NCBI RefSeq assembly: GCF_001439805.1
Contig: NZ_JYLK01000001.1
Coordinates: 372,001 to 436,000 of the forward strand
Source of the DNA: Pseudomonas trivialis
Lineage (GTDB): Bacteria > Pseudomonadota > Gammaproteobacteria > Pseudomonadales > Pseudomonadaceae
Reading direction: 5' to 3'
Length of the DNA stretch: 64,000 bases
The position numbers were made by a program, and so were the translations under genes. The notes below the pieces were generated by a model. The model was not told the DNA's origin. It was given only the letters and a program-made list of their open reading frames with translations, and did no database searches. This document shows positions 1-10,642 of this stretch, one piece after another. The first letter of the stretch is position 1. Each line of letters opens with the position of its first letter.

Positions 1-11
1 GCCGCTTATAA

Positions 12-1064
<1,053 letters not shown>

Positions 1065-1082
1065 CCCTCACAGGAACACGCG

Positions 1083-3305
1083 ATGAATACCGAAGGACTT
1101 ACCGAAGTTGCCGTAAAAGACGCTCACCCGGTGGTTGAACAAGTCGCCGAGACCCCGCCGGAGTTCGAGCCGGCCCCGCCTGTCGTGGTCGCCGATGCGC
1201 CTGCGCCGGCCCCGGTGGCCGCGGTGACCAACCTGGATGACAGCAGCCTGTACATCCATCGCGAGCTGTCACAGCTGCAATTCAACATCCGCGTGCTGGA
1301 GCAGGCGCTGGATGAGTCCTACCCGTTGCTGGAGCGGCTCAAGTTCCTGCTGATCTTCTCCAGCAACCTGGACGAGTTTTTCGAGATCCGCGTGGCCGGC
1401 CTCAAGAAGCAGATCACCTTCGCCCGTGAACAGGCCGGCGCCGATGGCCTGCAGCCGCATCAGGCGCTGGCGCGCATCAGCGAGCTGGTGCACGGTCATG
1501 TAGACCGCCAGTACGCGATCCTCAACGACATCCTGCTGCCGGAGCTGGAGAAGCATCAGGTTCGCTTCATCCGTCGTCGTCACTGGACCACCAAGATCAA
1601 GACCTGGGTGCGTCGTTATTTCCGCGACGAAATTTCGCCGATCATCACCCCCATCGGCCTCGACCCGACGCACCCGTTCCCGTTGCTGGTGAACAAGAGC
1701 CTCAACTTCATCGTCGAGCTGGAAGGCATCGATGCGTTCGGCCGCGACTCGGGCCTGGCGATCATTCCGGCGCCGCGCCTGTTGCCACGCATCATCAAGG
1801 TACCGGAAGAGGTGGGGGGCGCTGGCGACAATTATGTATTCCTGTCGTCGATGATCCACGCGCACGCCGATGACCTGTTCCAGGGCATGAAGGTCAAGGG
1901 CTGCTACCAGTTCCGCCTGACCCGTAACGCCGACCTGGCGCTGGATTCCGAAGACGTCGAAGACCTGGCCCGCGCTCTGCGTGGCGAGCTGTTTTCGCGC
2001 CGCTACGGTGACGCCGTGCGCCTGGAAGTGGCCGACACCTGCCCCAAACACCTGTCGGACTACCTGCTCAAGCAGTTCAACCTCGCCGAGTCCGAGTTGT
2101 ACCAGGTCAATGGCCCGGTCAACCTCACGCGGCTGTTCAGCATTACCGGCCTGGACAGTCACCCGGAGCTGCAATACACGCCGTTCACCCCGCAGATCCC
2201 CAAGCTGCTGCAAAACAGCGAGAACATTTTCAGCGTGGTGAGCAAGCAGGACATTCTGCTGCTGCACCCGTTCGAGTCGTTCACGCCGGTGGTCGACCTG
2301 TTGCGTCAGGCCGCCAAGGACCCGCATGTGCTCGCTGTGCGCCAGACCCTTTACCGTTCCGGCGCCAACTCGGAAATCGTCGACGCGCTGGTCGACGCCG
2401 CGCGCAACGGCAAGGAAGTCACTGCGGTGATCGAGCTGCGCGCGCGCTTTGACGAAGAGTCCAACCTGCAACTGGCCAGCCGCCTGCAAGCGGCCGGCGC
2501 GGTGGTGATCTATGGCGTGGTCGGCTTCAAGACCCACGCCAAGATGATGCTGATCCTGCGTCGCGAGGCCGGTGAGATCGTGCGTTACGCGCACCTGGGC
2601 ACCGGCAACTATCACGCCGGCAACGCCAAGCTCTACACCGACTACAGCCTGCTGACCTCCGACGATGCCTTGTGTGAAGACGTCGGCAAGTTGTTCAGCC
2701 AGTTGATCGGCATGGGCAAGACCCTGCGCATGAAGAAGCTGCTGCACGCGCCGTTCACGCTCAAGAAGGGCATGCTCGACATGATTGCCCGCGAGACCCA
2801 GTTTGCCCTCGACGGCAAGCCGGCGCACATCATTGCCAAGTTCAACTCGCTGACCGATCCGAAGATCATTCGCGCGCTGTACAAGGCCAGCCAGTCCGGC
2901 GTGCGCATCGACCTGGTGGTACGCGGCATGTGCTGCCTGCGCCCGGGCATCGTCGGGGTGTCACACAACATCCACGTGCGCTCGATCATCGGCCGCTTCC
3001 TGGAGCACACGCGGGTGTTCTACTTCCTCAACGGCGGTGAAGAACAGATGTTCCTCTCCAGCGCCGACTGGATGGAGCGCAACCTCGACAAGCGCGTGGA
3101 GACCTGCTTCCCGGTAGAGGGCAAGAAACTGATCATGCGGGTCAAGAAGGAGCTGGAAAGTTATCTCACCGATAACACCCACAGCTGGAGCCTGCAGTCG
3201 GACGGCCGTTACGTGCGCAACACGCCAACCGGCAACCAGAACCCGCGCAGCGCGCAGGCGACGTTGCTGGAGCGGTTGGGCAGCCCGATTCTGACGGTGA
3301 ACTAA
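1083..3305 (+). CDS. ppk: Polyphosphate kinase 1
   Basis: Reversibly polymerises the gamma-phosphate of ATP into inorganic polyphosphate. It is 740 residues, longer than the E. coli enzyme (688), mainly because of an N-terminal tail of about 55 residues rich in Ala, Pro and Val before the conserved start ([12 protein letters not shown]). The two catalytic histidines are visible: H485 in KTHAK (the autophosphorylated residue) and H642 in LEHTRVFYF. Their spacing of 157 residues equals that of H435/H592 in E. coli PPK. Both C-terminal PLD-like domains are intact. It is convergent with ppx, the opposing polyphosphatase; a REPIN fills the gap between their stops. Confidence 0.97.
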   Translation: MNTEGLTEVAVKDAHPVVEQVAETPPEFEPAPPVVVADAPAPAPVAAVTNLDDSSLYIHRELSQLQFNIRVLEQALDESYPLLERLKFLLIFSSNLDEFFEIRVAGLKKQITFAREQAGADGLQPHQALARISELVHGHVDRQYAILNDILLPELEKHQVRFIRRRHWTTKIKTWVRRYFRDEISPIITPIGLDPTHPFPLLVNKSLNFIVELEGIDAFGRDSGLAIIPAPRLLPRIIKVPEEVGGAGDNYVFLSSMIHAHADDLFQGMKVKGCYQFRLTRNADLALDSEDVEDLARALRGELFSRRYGDAVRLEVADTCPKHLSDYLLKQFNLAESELYQVNGPVNLTRLFSITGLDSHPELQYTPFTPQIPKLLQNSENIFSVVSKQDILLLHPFESFTPVVDLLRQAAKDPHVLAVRQTLYRSGANSEIVDALVDAARNGKEVTAVIELRARFDEESNLQLASRLQAAGAVVIYGVVGFKTHAKMMLILRREAGEIVRYAHLGTGNYHAGNAKLYTDYSLLTSDDALCEDVGKLFSQLIGMGKTLRMKKLLHAPFTLKKGMLDMIARETQFALDGKPAHIIAKFNSLTDPKIIRALYKASQSGVRIDLVVRGMCCLRPGIVGVSHNIHVRSIIGRFLEHTRVFYFLNGGEEQMFLSSADWMERNLDKRVETCFPVEGKKLIMRVKKELESYLTDNTHSWSLQSDGRYVRNTPTGNQNPRSAQATLLERLGSPILTVN

Positions 3306-3322
3306 CAGGCAATAAGGTCCGA

Positions 3323-3416
3323 AAATGTGGGAGGGGCTTGCCCCCGATTGCAGTGTGTCAGTCAACAGATTCATTGGCTGATCCACCGCTATCGGGGGCA
3401 AGCCCCTCCCACATTT
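3323..3416. repeat. REPIN between convergent ppk and ppx
   Basis: Two 26-bp arms (3323-3348 and 3391-3416) are perfect reverse complements separated by 42 bases. Each arm carries the core GTGGGAGGGGCTTGCCCCCG. This is the paired REP (REPIN) arrangement known in P. fluorescens, where such elements are spread by RAYT transposases. Its place between two convergent stops fits the usual extragenic location, and the long hairpin could also act as a bidirectional transcript end or mRNA stabiliser. Confidence 0.9.
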
Positions 3417-3431
3417 GTTTTGTGATGTGCC

Positions 3432-4934
3432 TTAGCGCAGGTTCAGGCTGAACCCCACCCGCGTCAACCACTCGGCTTCCTGGGCGAAGTCCGCCTGGGT
3501 CAGTTGGTTCTCGTCCAGCCAGCCTTTGGGGAACACCACGTCCAGGCTGTCGCCGTTGGCGCGCAGGGTGACCTGGGGCATTTCCTGGGTGCCACGGATG
3601 TGGTGGAACAGGATCGCAAAGCGCAGCAGCGCGCACAGGCGGATCAGCTTGATGCCGTCGTCGCCGAACTCGGCGAACTTGTCCTTGGGAATGTTACGGC
3701 GATGGCCGCGCACCAGCAGCGCGAGCATTTGCTGGTCTTCCCGGGAGAAGCCGGCGAGGTCCGAGTGCTCGATCAGGTAGGCGCCGTGCTTGTGGTAATG
3801 GTAGTGGGCGATGTCCAGGCCCACTTCATGCACCTTGGCGGCCCAGCCCAGCAGCTCGCGCCAGACGCCGTCTTCCAGGTCCCAGTCGGCCGCCACTTGG
3901 TCGAACGCATGCAGCGCCTTGCGCTCCACGCGGGCGGCCTGTTCCTGGTCGACGTGATAACGCTCCATCAACGACGTGAGGGTGCGCTCGCGCACGTCTT
4001 CGTGGTGATGGCGGCCCAGCAGGTCGTACAGCACGCCTTCACGCAGGGCGCCGTCGCAGTGGTCCATGCGTTGCAGCTCGAGGGCGTCGAAGATCGCTTC
4101 GAGAATCGCCAGGCCGGCCGGAAAAATGGCGCGGCGGTCGGGCTTGATGCCGTCGAAGTCGATTTTCTCGATATCGCCCAGCTTGAACAACTTGCGCTTG
4201 AGCCACGCCAAGCCTTCGGCATTCACTTCGCCGGTGCCATGGCCGCCAGCCTTCAGGGCCAGGCCAATGGCGCGGATGGTGCCGGAGGAGCCAATGGCCT
4301 CATCCCAGGTGAGGCGGTGCAGGGCATGCTCGATGCTCATGATCTCCAGCCGCGCGGCGGTGTAGGCCTGGGCATAGCGCGCCGGGGTGATCTTGCCGTC
4401 CTTGAAATAACGCTGGGTGTAGCTGACGCAACCCATCTGCAGGCTTTCACGCAGCAGTGGCTCGAATCGCTGGCCGATGATGAACTCGGTACTGCCGCCA
4501 CCGATGTCCGCCACCAGGCGCTTGCCGGGTGTGTCCGCGAGGGTATGGGACACGCCGAGGTAGATCAGGCGCGCTTCTTCACGGCCGGAGATGACCTCCA
4601 CAGGATGCCCGAGGATTTCTTCGGCGCGGCGGATGAATTCGCCACGGTTGCGCGCTTCACGCAGGGCATTGGTGCCGACGATGCGCACCGCGCCCAGGGG
4701 CATGCCATTGATCAGTTGGGCAAAGCGCTTGAGGCAATCGAGCCCGCGCTGCATGGATTCTTCGTTGAGCTGGCGCGCGTCGTCGATGCCGGCCGCCAGC
4801 TGCACTTTTTCGCCGAGCCGCTCAAGGATGCGGATCTCACCGTTCTGGGCCTTGGCCACGACCATGTGAAAGCTATTGGAGCCCAGGTCTATGGCGGCGA
4901 TCAGGGACAGATTCTTGGCTTGGGATTGCGGCAT
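3432..4934 (-). CDS. ppx: Exopolyphosphatase (Ppx/GppA family)
   Basis: Processively removes terminal phosphates from polyphosphate and may also act on pppGpp. It is 500 residues from the ATG at 4934 (protein start MPQSQAKN). Upstream in-frame codons to 5132 look non-coding and were left out. Visible motifs are the ASKHA phosphate-1 loop [16 protein letters not shown] near residues 14-29, the GTNALREA segment, the phosphate-2 loop [11 protein letters not shown], and the GSSGTIRA adenosine-type motif. A C-terminal HD-like part ([18 protein letters not shown]) follows. No strong Shine-Dalgarno is seen before the start, so the exact start is less sure than the gene. It is tail-to-tail with ppk. 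Confidence 0.96.
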   Translation of the reverse strand: MPQSQAKNLSLIAAIDLGSNSFHMVVAKAQNGEIRILERLGEKVQLAAGIDDARQLNEESMQRGLDCLKRFAQLINGMPLGAVRIVGTNALREARNRGEFIRRAEEILGHPVEVISGREEARLIYLGVSHTLADTPGKRLVADIGGGSTEFIIGQRFEPLLRESLQMGCVSYTQRYFKDGKITPARYAQAYTAARLEIMSIEHALHRLTWDEAIGSSGTIRAIGLALKAGGHGTGEVNAEGLAWLKRKLFKLGDIEKIDFDGIKPDRRAIFPAGLAILEAIFDALELQRMDHCDGALREGVLYDLLGRHHHEDVRERTLTSLMERYHVDQEQAARVERKALHAFDQVAADWDLEDGVWRELLGWAAKVHEVGLDIAHYHYHKHGAYLIEHSDLAGFSREDQQMLALLVRGHRRNIPKDKFAEFGDDGIKLIRLCALLRFAILFHHIRGTQEMPQVTLRANGDSLDVVFPKGWLDENQLTQADFAQEAEWLTRVGFSLNLR

Positions 4935-5416
4935 GGTTTGGGGGTCTCGGTCGATAACCTTGCCATCGTGCCACGATCGACCGCTGGCGCCAACGCGTTG
5001 TGCCTCAGTAATTTCCCCAAGGCTGTCTGTGGGGATTTTTCGTGGCATATGTAGGAGTCTTTGGGAGCGTTGGGTAGGAAGAGGCTGCCAACACGGTAAG
5101 GGGGTTTCAACCGTGTCGTGGCGTCCAGTCATCTCGGACTACTCTCACGGTAGAGGGGCGAAAGTTTCAGTCGTTCTGTTATTCCGTACTACGTCACTTG
5201 AGAAGCCGAGCAGCCACTTATCTTCCGCTCTCCCACAAGTACGGATGGTTTGTCTGATTCTCTAACGAAGCGCCGAACCGCCAGACTGTCACCCGGCAAT
5301 TCTGCCTGGGTGTTATTTATTTATTGTTTTAATGTCCTGGAAGATAAAGCGTTGAGCGATGGAGTCGCCGAAACACGAATAAAGAGCGCCTGATAACTTT
5401 AAGTGACAGGACAAAC
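4935..5416. other. 480-bp intergenic region with several hairpins; possible ncRNA or regulatory region
   Basis: No credible protein gene is seen. It separates the start of ppx (minus) from the fimbrial operon (plus), so it should hold two divergent promoters. On the plus strand it contains: a CCCC/GGGG hairpin followed by TTTTT (5014-5040), a perfect 7-bp stem ACACGGT/ACCGTGT (5091-5097 with 5110-5116), and a final hairpin with a T-rich tail (5290-5330). Several AGGA/GGGA motifs lie at 5050-5085. This could be a small RNA of the plus strand ending at about 5330, or a long leader. No family match is recognised. Confidence 0.4.
5290..5330 (+). terminator. Candidate Rho-independent terminator upstream of fimbrial operon
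   Basis: CACCCGGCA and TGCCTGGGTG pair around a 4-base loop with one bulged base (5290-5312). A T-rich run interrupted by A follows (to 5330). No plus-strand protein gene ends nearby, so if it works it would close an unannotated plus-strand transcript from the preceding intergenic region. Confidence 0.45.
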
Positions 5417-6064
5417 ATGAAAAATATTGTTGGATTGATCCTCGCTACCGTATGTCTGACCGGGGCCATCAGTGCCCAGGCAACCACCAGTGCCCAACTG
5501 GTCGTCAGGGGCACCATCACCCCCGCCGCCTGCAACCTGAGTCTGGCTGGCAGCGGCATTATCGACTACGGCACCATTCGCTCCGGCGAGCTTTCCCAGG
5601 CAGCGTTCAATCCGCGCGAGGAGCGCAGTACCTCGCTGGTGGTCAATTGTGGGGCCACGCCGGCCAGGTTCGGGATTTCCTTTACCGACCTGCAAGCCGG
5701 CAGCAAGGTGGCAGGTATCCTCGGTAGCGGGTTCAGCGAAGCGCAGAATTTTGGCCTGGGTGCCGTGGGCGGGCGGCGAACGGGTGGCTATTCGATCACT
5801 CTGCGGGACCTGCGCACTTCCGGTATTGCGTTGTATCCCATCATGCGCAGCGGCGCCGGGGCGTGGCAGTCCAGCGATGGCAAAGTTGCTCAATCGCCAA
5901 ACCAGTATTCGTGGCGCAACGCCACGATTCTCGCACCTGCTTCGATCAACCAATTGAGCGGCACCATTGCGATCAAGGCCGTGATCAATAGAGCCCAGAA
6001 CCTGGACCTGAGTCGCGACATTTCCATTGATGGCCGCGCCACGCTTGTATTGAGTTACATCTAA
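5417..6064 (+). CDS. Secreted DUF1120-type fimbrial subunit
   Basis: A 215-residue exported protein with a signal peptide (about residues 1-22, ending AISAQA). The mature part has two cysteines (C39 in TPAACNLSL and C78 in VVNCGAT) spaced as in pilin-fold disulfides, and a hydrophobic C-terminal beta strand (ATLVLSYI). Sequence style and position match DUF1120 proteins (YhcA/YhcF-like), which occur with chaperone-usher genes. It is probably the major or first subunit. AGGAC just upstream serves as ribosome site. First gene of the cluster; its partner of the same family lies last (9358-9933). Confidence 0.82.
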   Translation: MKNIVGLILATVCLTGAISAQATTSAQLVVRGTITPAACNLSLAGSGIIDYGTIRSGELSQAAFNPREERSTSLVVNCGATPARFGISFTDLQAGSKVAGILGSGFSEAQNFGLGAVGGRRTGGYSITLRDLRTSGIALYPIMRSGAGAWQSSDGKVAQSPNQYSWRNATILAPASINQLSGTIAIKAVINRAQNLDLSRDISIDGRATLVLSYI

Positions 6065-6166
6065 ATAACTGAAAGGCAGTCAATAAAAAATCAATCTGTT
6101 ATTGGCTGCTTTTCCGTGGGCGCTTGACGGTCAATGATCAACTTTATCGGTTGTGGGGAATAGTGA

Positions 6167-6883
6167 GTGCTTAGGCTTCCATTAATAAGAAATGCGCTGT
6201 TGTGCTGTGCCAGTGTTTGTCTTTTTTTTACCGCTGTTGCCACGGCGGACGGCATGCTCCCGGAAACGACCGTGGTAGTGCTTTATGAAGAAGAGGGCGA
6301 AGCCACCATCACGATCAAGAACACCGATGCTGGCGCTGCACTGTTGCATTCGGTCATCGAAAATGTACCCGAGGATTCTGAACCGCTACTGATCGTCACG
6401 CCGCCCATTGCGCGGTTAGAGGCAGGCGACACGCAACTGGTGCGTTTTATCGGCACCCTCAAGGTTCCACTCAAGACGCAACGGCTCAAGCGAGTGTCCT
6501 TTGAGGGCATTCCCCAGGCGCGAGACGCGGGCGCCGCAACCATCGGTATCACCCTTCGACAGAATTTACCGCTGATCCTGCATCCTCAAGGCCTTCCTCG
6601 GCACCACGCGCCCTGGGAGCTGCTGACGTGGAAGCGGGTGGGGGAGCGTCTGACGGTTCACAACGACAGCGCCTACGTGGTACGCCTCGCGCCGGATTTA
6701 CAGTTGCTGCCACAGGGCGTCGCGGCGGCCTTGCCACGCAGCTATATCCTGCCGGGTGAGGCGCTGACGGCGAAGGTCGAAGGCGCCTTGGGCAACGTGG
6801 CACAGGTGCAGATCCAGCCGGCCACGGTCTATGGCTTTTCGGTAGAACACTACCGGGCGCCGATCAATGCCAATGGGGGTTGA
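6167..6883 (+). CDS. Periplasmic pilus-assembly chaperone (PapD-like)
   Basis: A 238-residue chaperone that would cap subunits in the periplasm by donor-strand complementation. A signal peptide (about residues 1-27) precedes an immunoglobulin-like N-domain with the typical VTPPIARLEAGDTQLVRF stretch (conserved proline, arginine and LxxG features of the PapD family) and a shorter C-domain. The start is a GTG at 6167 with GGGGA at 6155-6159; GTG at 6163 is closed at once by TAG. A 102-base gap from the subunit gene is AT-rich and has no obvious terminator. The usher follows 7 bases after the stop. Confidence 0.85.
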   Translation: MLRLPLIRNALLCCASVCLFFTAVATADGMLPETTVVVLYEEEGEATITIKNTDAGAALLHSVIENVPEDSEPLLIVTPPIARLEAGDTQLVRFIGTLKVPLKTQRLKRVSFEGIPQARDAGAATIGITLRQNLPLILHPQGLPRHHAPWELLTWKRVGERLTVHNDSAYVVRLAPDLQLLPQGVAAALPRSYILPGEALTAKVEGALGNVAQVQIQPATVYGFSVEHYRAPINANGG

Positions 6884-6890
6884 TCGACCT

Positions 6891-9392
6891 ATGAAACGGA
6901 CGTCGCCTTACCGCATTGCGACATCGGTCTGGCCGCGTGGGTCATCACTGTTCATCGGCTTCGCGACGCTGTGCAGTTTGCCTGGCGCGGCGTCGGCGCT
7001 GCAGCTCGGTGAGGGGTTCGATCTCGCGGCATTGACGGCTCACGGTATTGATCCCAGGGTCTCCGACTACTTTCGCAGCGCGGCGCGCTTTCGCGAAGGC
7101 GTCCAGGTGGTGGGCCTGCGCGTGAATGGAAACCCGCTGGGACTGGTGGATGCGCGGTTCGACCAGGAGGGTCGACTGTGTTTCACCAGTGGGTTGCTTC
7201 AAAAAGCCGGTCTGGTAAAACCCGAGGCGATTATCCTCGAAGGCGCCACGCCGGAGCAGGCGTGTCATGACTTCCTCGGCGCGTTCCCGACCACAATGGT
7301 GAGGCTGCGCCCCGGCACGGATGAGGTGGCGCTGGTGGTACCGACCCAATCCTTGCGTGAGCCCGAGTGGGCAGCCGGGCATTTTTCCAAGGGCGGCGTC
7401 GCGGCCTTGTTCAACTATGACGTGCTGGGGTTTGACAGCCGCTCGCGCAATGGGCCCAGCCGGTTCGTGTCGGCCTATACCGAGGCCGGTTTCAACCTGG
7501 ACGACTGGATTGTGCGCAGCCGCCAGTTCTACGTCTCCGACAACGGCAAAGCCCGCATCGAGCATCTGTTCGCCTTTGCCCAGCGCGATATCGCCACGCT
7601 GCAATCGACTTTTCAGGTGGGCCAGATCTCCAGCAACAATCCGCTGTTCGGCGGCATCCAGTTGTCCGGGCTGCAGTTTTCACCGGACGGCCAGTCGCGC
7701 ACGCCAGCTGGCAGCAACAATGCGGTCGTCGAGGGCCTGGCCCATAGCCAGTCGAGGATTGAAGTGCGCCAGTCGGGCGTGTTGATCCATGCCACGCTTG
7801 TGCCGGAAGGCCCCTTCCGGCTGACGGGGCTGCCGTTGCTCAATGGCATCAGTGACCTTGAGGTCAGCGTGATCGACGTGCGGGGTGCGAGACGCAATTT
7901 CGTCGTGCCGGCGGCTTCGTTCGCCGGGGCTGTCCCGGTGGCGTCCGGTTACTACTTTTCGGCTGGCAAACTGCGCAAGGGGCCGGGTGAAAAGGGGCCG
8001 ACACCGGTCGTCGCAATGGGCAGCGGCACCTGGGGGCTGGGGCGCGACTCGTCTGCCGGCTTTGGCCTGTTGGGTACCGATGACTATTGGGCGGCGGGGG
8101 GCACCCTGAGCAGTATATTTTTCCAGCGAGTATCGTTGGTGGGTCGTCAAAACTTGTCCCGTGACAGCAAAAATGCAGTCTCAGGCGGACGCAGCAGCGT
8201 CACTGTCAGCAGCCCACTGTTCGCCACGATTGACGTCAACGTCAGTGCAACCACTCAAACCCGTGGCTATCGAGAAGTCATTGAGGCGGGCCGCTCGTTC
8301 GGGGCGGGAGAGCTGGAGTCGCGCTTCAAGAATCAATACACCGCAGGCATGAGCTGGGCCGATCCCGAGCTGGGGGCGTTCTCTGCGGGCTATACCCGCA
8401 GCGCCCAGTTTGACGGGCGAGCGAGCGAGCATGTGTTTGCCTCGTGGAACAAGTCGTTCAGCCATGCCGACGTCGTGCTGGTTGCGGACTCGCAAGTCGG
8501 CGGGACGCGAAGCGACCGGGATGCCACATCTGCCCGCAGCGGGAGGGACAGGTCGCTGAACAATGACCTTTCCGTAAGGCTGCAGATCAGCGTGCCCCTG
8601 GGCGGTGATCGCCGTGTGAGCAGTTACGCCAGTCGTCGCGGGGATCAGTTCACTGCGGGCTCCGCGTTCAGCGAAAGGGTGAACGAATACGTGAATTATG
8701 AGGTGGGTGTCGAGCGCGATATCAATGCTCGCGAGCAATCGGTTCGCGGGCAGGTGGACCTGTTGCCGCGCTATACCCGCGTCGGTCTGGGTATCAGCCG
8801 AGACCCGCAGGGCACCCGTTATACCGGGCAGTTGCAAGGCGGCGTGGTGGCTCACGCCAATGGACTGACCTTCTCGCCCTATGCCGTGCAGGACACATTC
8901 GGAATCGTTTCGGTCGGCGACATTGGCGCTGCCAAAGTCGAGACCCCACAAGGGCCGGTATGGACCGACTTCAGCGGGCAAGCAGTGATTGCGGGCTTGC
9001 CGGCCTACACCAACAGTCGAGTCGAGGTGCGGACCCCGTCGCTGCCCAAGCGCGTCGACTTGAAGAACGGCACACAGGTACTGGCTGCCGGGCGTGGTTC
9101 CTTCAATGCGGTGAAGTTCGACGTGGTCAAAGTACGTCGCCTGTTGATCACCGCGACTGACCAGCACGGACGGCCACTGCCGCAGGGTGCTTCGGTATTC
9201 GGCAAGGACAATCGATTCCTGACCAGCGTGGTGGGTGAGGGCATGGTTTTCCTCAATGACGTCAGTGAGTCGCAAAGCCTGCACGTTTCGATGCCGGATG
9301 CATCCTCCTGTCTGTTACGCGTCAACCCCGGGGCCAAGCCTGATAATGAGAAATTCTATGAAACTGCGTCGGCGGTATGCCATGGCCGTTAA
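6891..9392 (+). CDS. Outer-membrane fimbrial usher (FimD/PapC family)
   Basis: An 833-residue usher, the outer-membrane pore through which chaperone-bound subunits are assembled. A signal peptide ends near GAASALQ. Then come the PapC N-terminal domain (VVGLRVNGNPLGLVDARF), a central beta-barrel rich in alternating aromatic/polar strands, a plug region, and a C-terminal domain ending in a cysteine pair (SCLLRVN ... SAVCHGR). The ATG at 6891 was preferred over ATG 6867 and 6873 because it follows the chaperone stop and begins a proper signal peptide (MKRTSPYRI). The 3' end overlaps the next gene by 35 bases. Confidence 0.87.
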   Translation: MKRTSPYRIATSVWPRGSSLFIGFATLCSLPGAASALQLGEGFDLAALTAHGIDPRVSDYFRSAARFREGVQVVGLRVNGNPLGLVDARFDQEGRLCFTSGLLQKAGLVKPEAIILEGATPEQACHDFLGAFPTTMVRLRPGTDEVALVVPTQSLREPEWAAGHFSKGGVAALFNYDVLGFDSRSRNGPSRFVSAYTEAGFNLDDWIVRSRQFYVSDNGKARIEHLFAFAQRDIATLQSTFQVGQISSNNPLFGGIQLSGLQFSPDGQSRTPAGSNNAVVEGLAHSQSRIEVRQSGVLIHATLVPEGPFRLTGLPLLNGISDLEVSVIDVRGARRNFVVPAASFAGAVPVASGYYFSAGKLRKGPGEKGPTPVVAMGSGTWGLGRDSSAGFGLLGTDDYWAAGGTLSSIFFQRVSLVGRQNLSRDSKNAVSGGRSSVTVSSPLFATIDVNVSATTQTRGYREVIEAGRSFGAGELESRFKNQYTAGMSWADPELGAFSAGYTRSAQFDGRASEHVFASWNKSFSHADVVLVADSQVGGTRSDRDATSARSGRDRSLNNDLSVRLQISVPLGGDRRVSSYASRRGDQFTAGSAFSERVNEYVNYEVGVERDINAREQSVRGQVDLLPRYTRVGLGISRDPQGTRYTGQLQGGVVAHANGLTFSPYAVQDTFGIVSVGDIGAAKVETPQGPVWTDFSGQAVIAGLPAYTNSRVEVRTPSLPKRVDLKNGTQVLAAGRGSFNAVKFDVVKVRRLLITATDQHGRPLPQGASVFGKDNRFLTSVVGEGMVFLNDVSESQSLHVSMPDASSCLLRVNPGAKPDNEKFYETASAVCHGR

Positions 9393-9933
9393 GCGTCAGA
9401 GCCTGGCACTCGCGTTGCTTTGCACAGCGCTGGCAGCGCCAGGCGCGTGGGCCGAAAACTGCCGGGTGTCGCTGAGCCGGTCAAGCATCGACTACGGTGC
9501 GATTCGCCGGGAAGCACTCGCTGAGAGTCACCAGAGACTGCTCGCTACTCGCTCGTTGCACCTGGATGTCGTGTGCACCGAACCTGCGTCAATGGGCTTG
9601 CGCTTTATCGGCGTCGCGGCCGATGGGCAGGGGTTCAGGTTTGGTCGCCAGGGCCGTTATCGCCTGACCCTCAGACAGGCCCGGTTGGATGGGCATGCGG
9701 TGGGGTGGATGGCGGCGCACTTGCCCGGCGAGCCTGCCGGCGGACAACTGATGCCCGGCCAGACGTTGATGGCACGGGTTGCCGGCATGCCGATGATCGG
9801 TCGCCGCTTGACCGCCCAAGTCGATATTCATGCCGATCTGCCCGCCGACGCCCTGGACGTGCGCAGCGAAACTCGCCTGGAGGGCGAGGGAAGTTTCGAG
9901 CTGATCAGCTCGGTTGCTCCACTGAGCCGATGA
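9358..9933 (+). CDS. Second DUF1120-type fimbrial subunit
   Basis: A 191-residue exported protein. From the ATG at 9358 the N-terminus is basic (MKLRRRYAMAVKR), then hydrophobic, with predicted cleavage after GAWA. The mature part opens ENCRVSLSRSSIDYGAIRRE, mirroring the CNLSLAGSGIIDYGTIRSGE stretch of the 5417 subunit, so both are one family. It overlaps the usher 3' end by 35 bases, showing translational coupling; ATG 9382 is a possible later start. It is probably a minor or terminal subunit. Its 3' end overlaps the stop of the convergent ABC ATPase by 29 bases. Confidence 0.78.
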   Translation: MKLRRRYAMAVKRQSLALALLCTALAAPGAWAENCRVSLSRSSIDYGAIRREALAESHQRLLATRSLHLDVVCTEPASMGLRFIGVAADGQGFRFGRQGRYRLTLRQARLDGHAVGWMAAHLPGEPAGGQLMPGQTLMARVAGMPMIGRRLTAQVDIHADLPADALDVRSETRLEGEGSFELISSVAPLSR

Positions 9934-10642
9934 AGTTGGCAAGCTCGGGCGTTTGCGGGTTGGCGAACAACACCTTCGGATCGCCCACTTCATGCACCTT
10001 GCCCTGGTGCATGAATACCAGCTTGTCGCCCACTTCCCGGGCGAAGCGCATTTCGTGGGTCACCATGATCAGCGTCATGCCGTCCCTGGCCAGTTGACGT
10101 ACCACGCTGAGCACTTCGTTGACCAGCTCCGGGTCCAGCGCCGAGGTGATTTCGTCGCACAGCAGCACCTTGGGCGACATGGCCAGTGCGCGGGCAATCG
10201 CGACGCGTTGCTGCTGGCCGCCGGACAGGCGATCGGGGAAGGCGTCGAATTTCTCGCCGAGGCCCACGCGCTCCAGCATCTGCCTGGCGAGCTGCGCAGC
10301 TTTGGCCTTGGGCACTTTCTGCACCACCTGGGGCGCGAGCATCACATTTTCGCCAACGGTGAGGTGCGGGAACAGGTTGAACTGCTGGAACACCATGCCG
10401 ACTTTCTGCCGCAGGCTGCGCAGGTCGGCGCGTGCCGCATCGATGTATTCGCCATCGACTTCGATCACACCGTCATTGATCGACTCCAGGCCGTTGAGGG
10501 TACGCAGCAGGGTGGATTTACCCGAGCCACTGCGGCCGATGATCGCCACCACCTGGCCTTCTTCAACGGTCAGGTCGATGCCCTTGAGGACGTGGTGATC
10601 GCCGTAATACTTATGCAGGGCGGAAATTCTAAGCAGAGGCAT
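9905..10642 (-). CDS. Polar amino-acid ABC transporter, ATP-binding protein
   Basis: A 245-residue ATPase of the GlnQ/HisP/ArtP type that powers the importer encoded just upstream. Walker A is GRSGSGKST (about residues 36-44), the Q-loop VFQQFNLFPH, the signature LSGGQQQRVA and Walker B VLLCDEITSALD; the switch histidine is in MVTHEM. The start at 10642 has a strong AGGAGA site. It overlaps the permease gene by 14 bases, so it is the last gene of the four-gene minus-strand operon. The substrate is not determined by sequence; the closely related systems import polar or basic amino acids. Confidence 0.93.
   Translation of the reverse strand: MPLLRISALHKYYGDHHVLKGIDLTVEEGQVVAIIGRSGSGKSTLLRTLNGLESINDGVIEVDGEYIDAARADLRSLRQKVGMVFQQFNLFPHLTVGENVMLAPQVVQKVPKAKAAQLARQMLERVGLGEKFDAFPDRLSGGQQQRVAIARALAMSPKVLLCDEITSALDPELVNEVLSVVRQLARDGMTLIMVTHEMRFAREVGDKLVFMHQGKVHEVGDPKVLFANPQTPELANFIGSVEQPS

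Noticed and set aside
1269..2828. Long open frame on the minus strand opposite ppk
   Set aside because: It is a mirror of the strongly biased codons of ppk; the translation is His/Gln/Val-rich with no known motif, and ppk is certain.
3504..5054. Long open frame on the plus strand opposite ppx
   Set aside because: Antisense shadow of ppx with low-complexity composition and no ribosome site; ppx motifs are clear.
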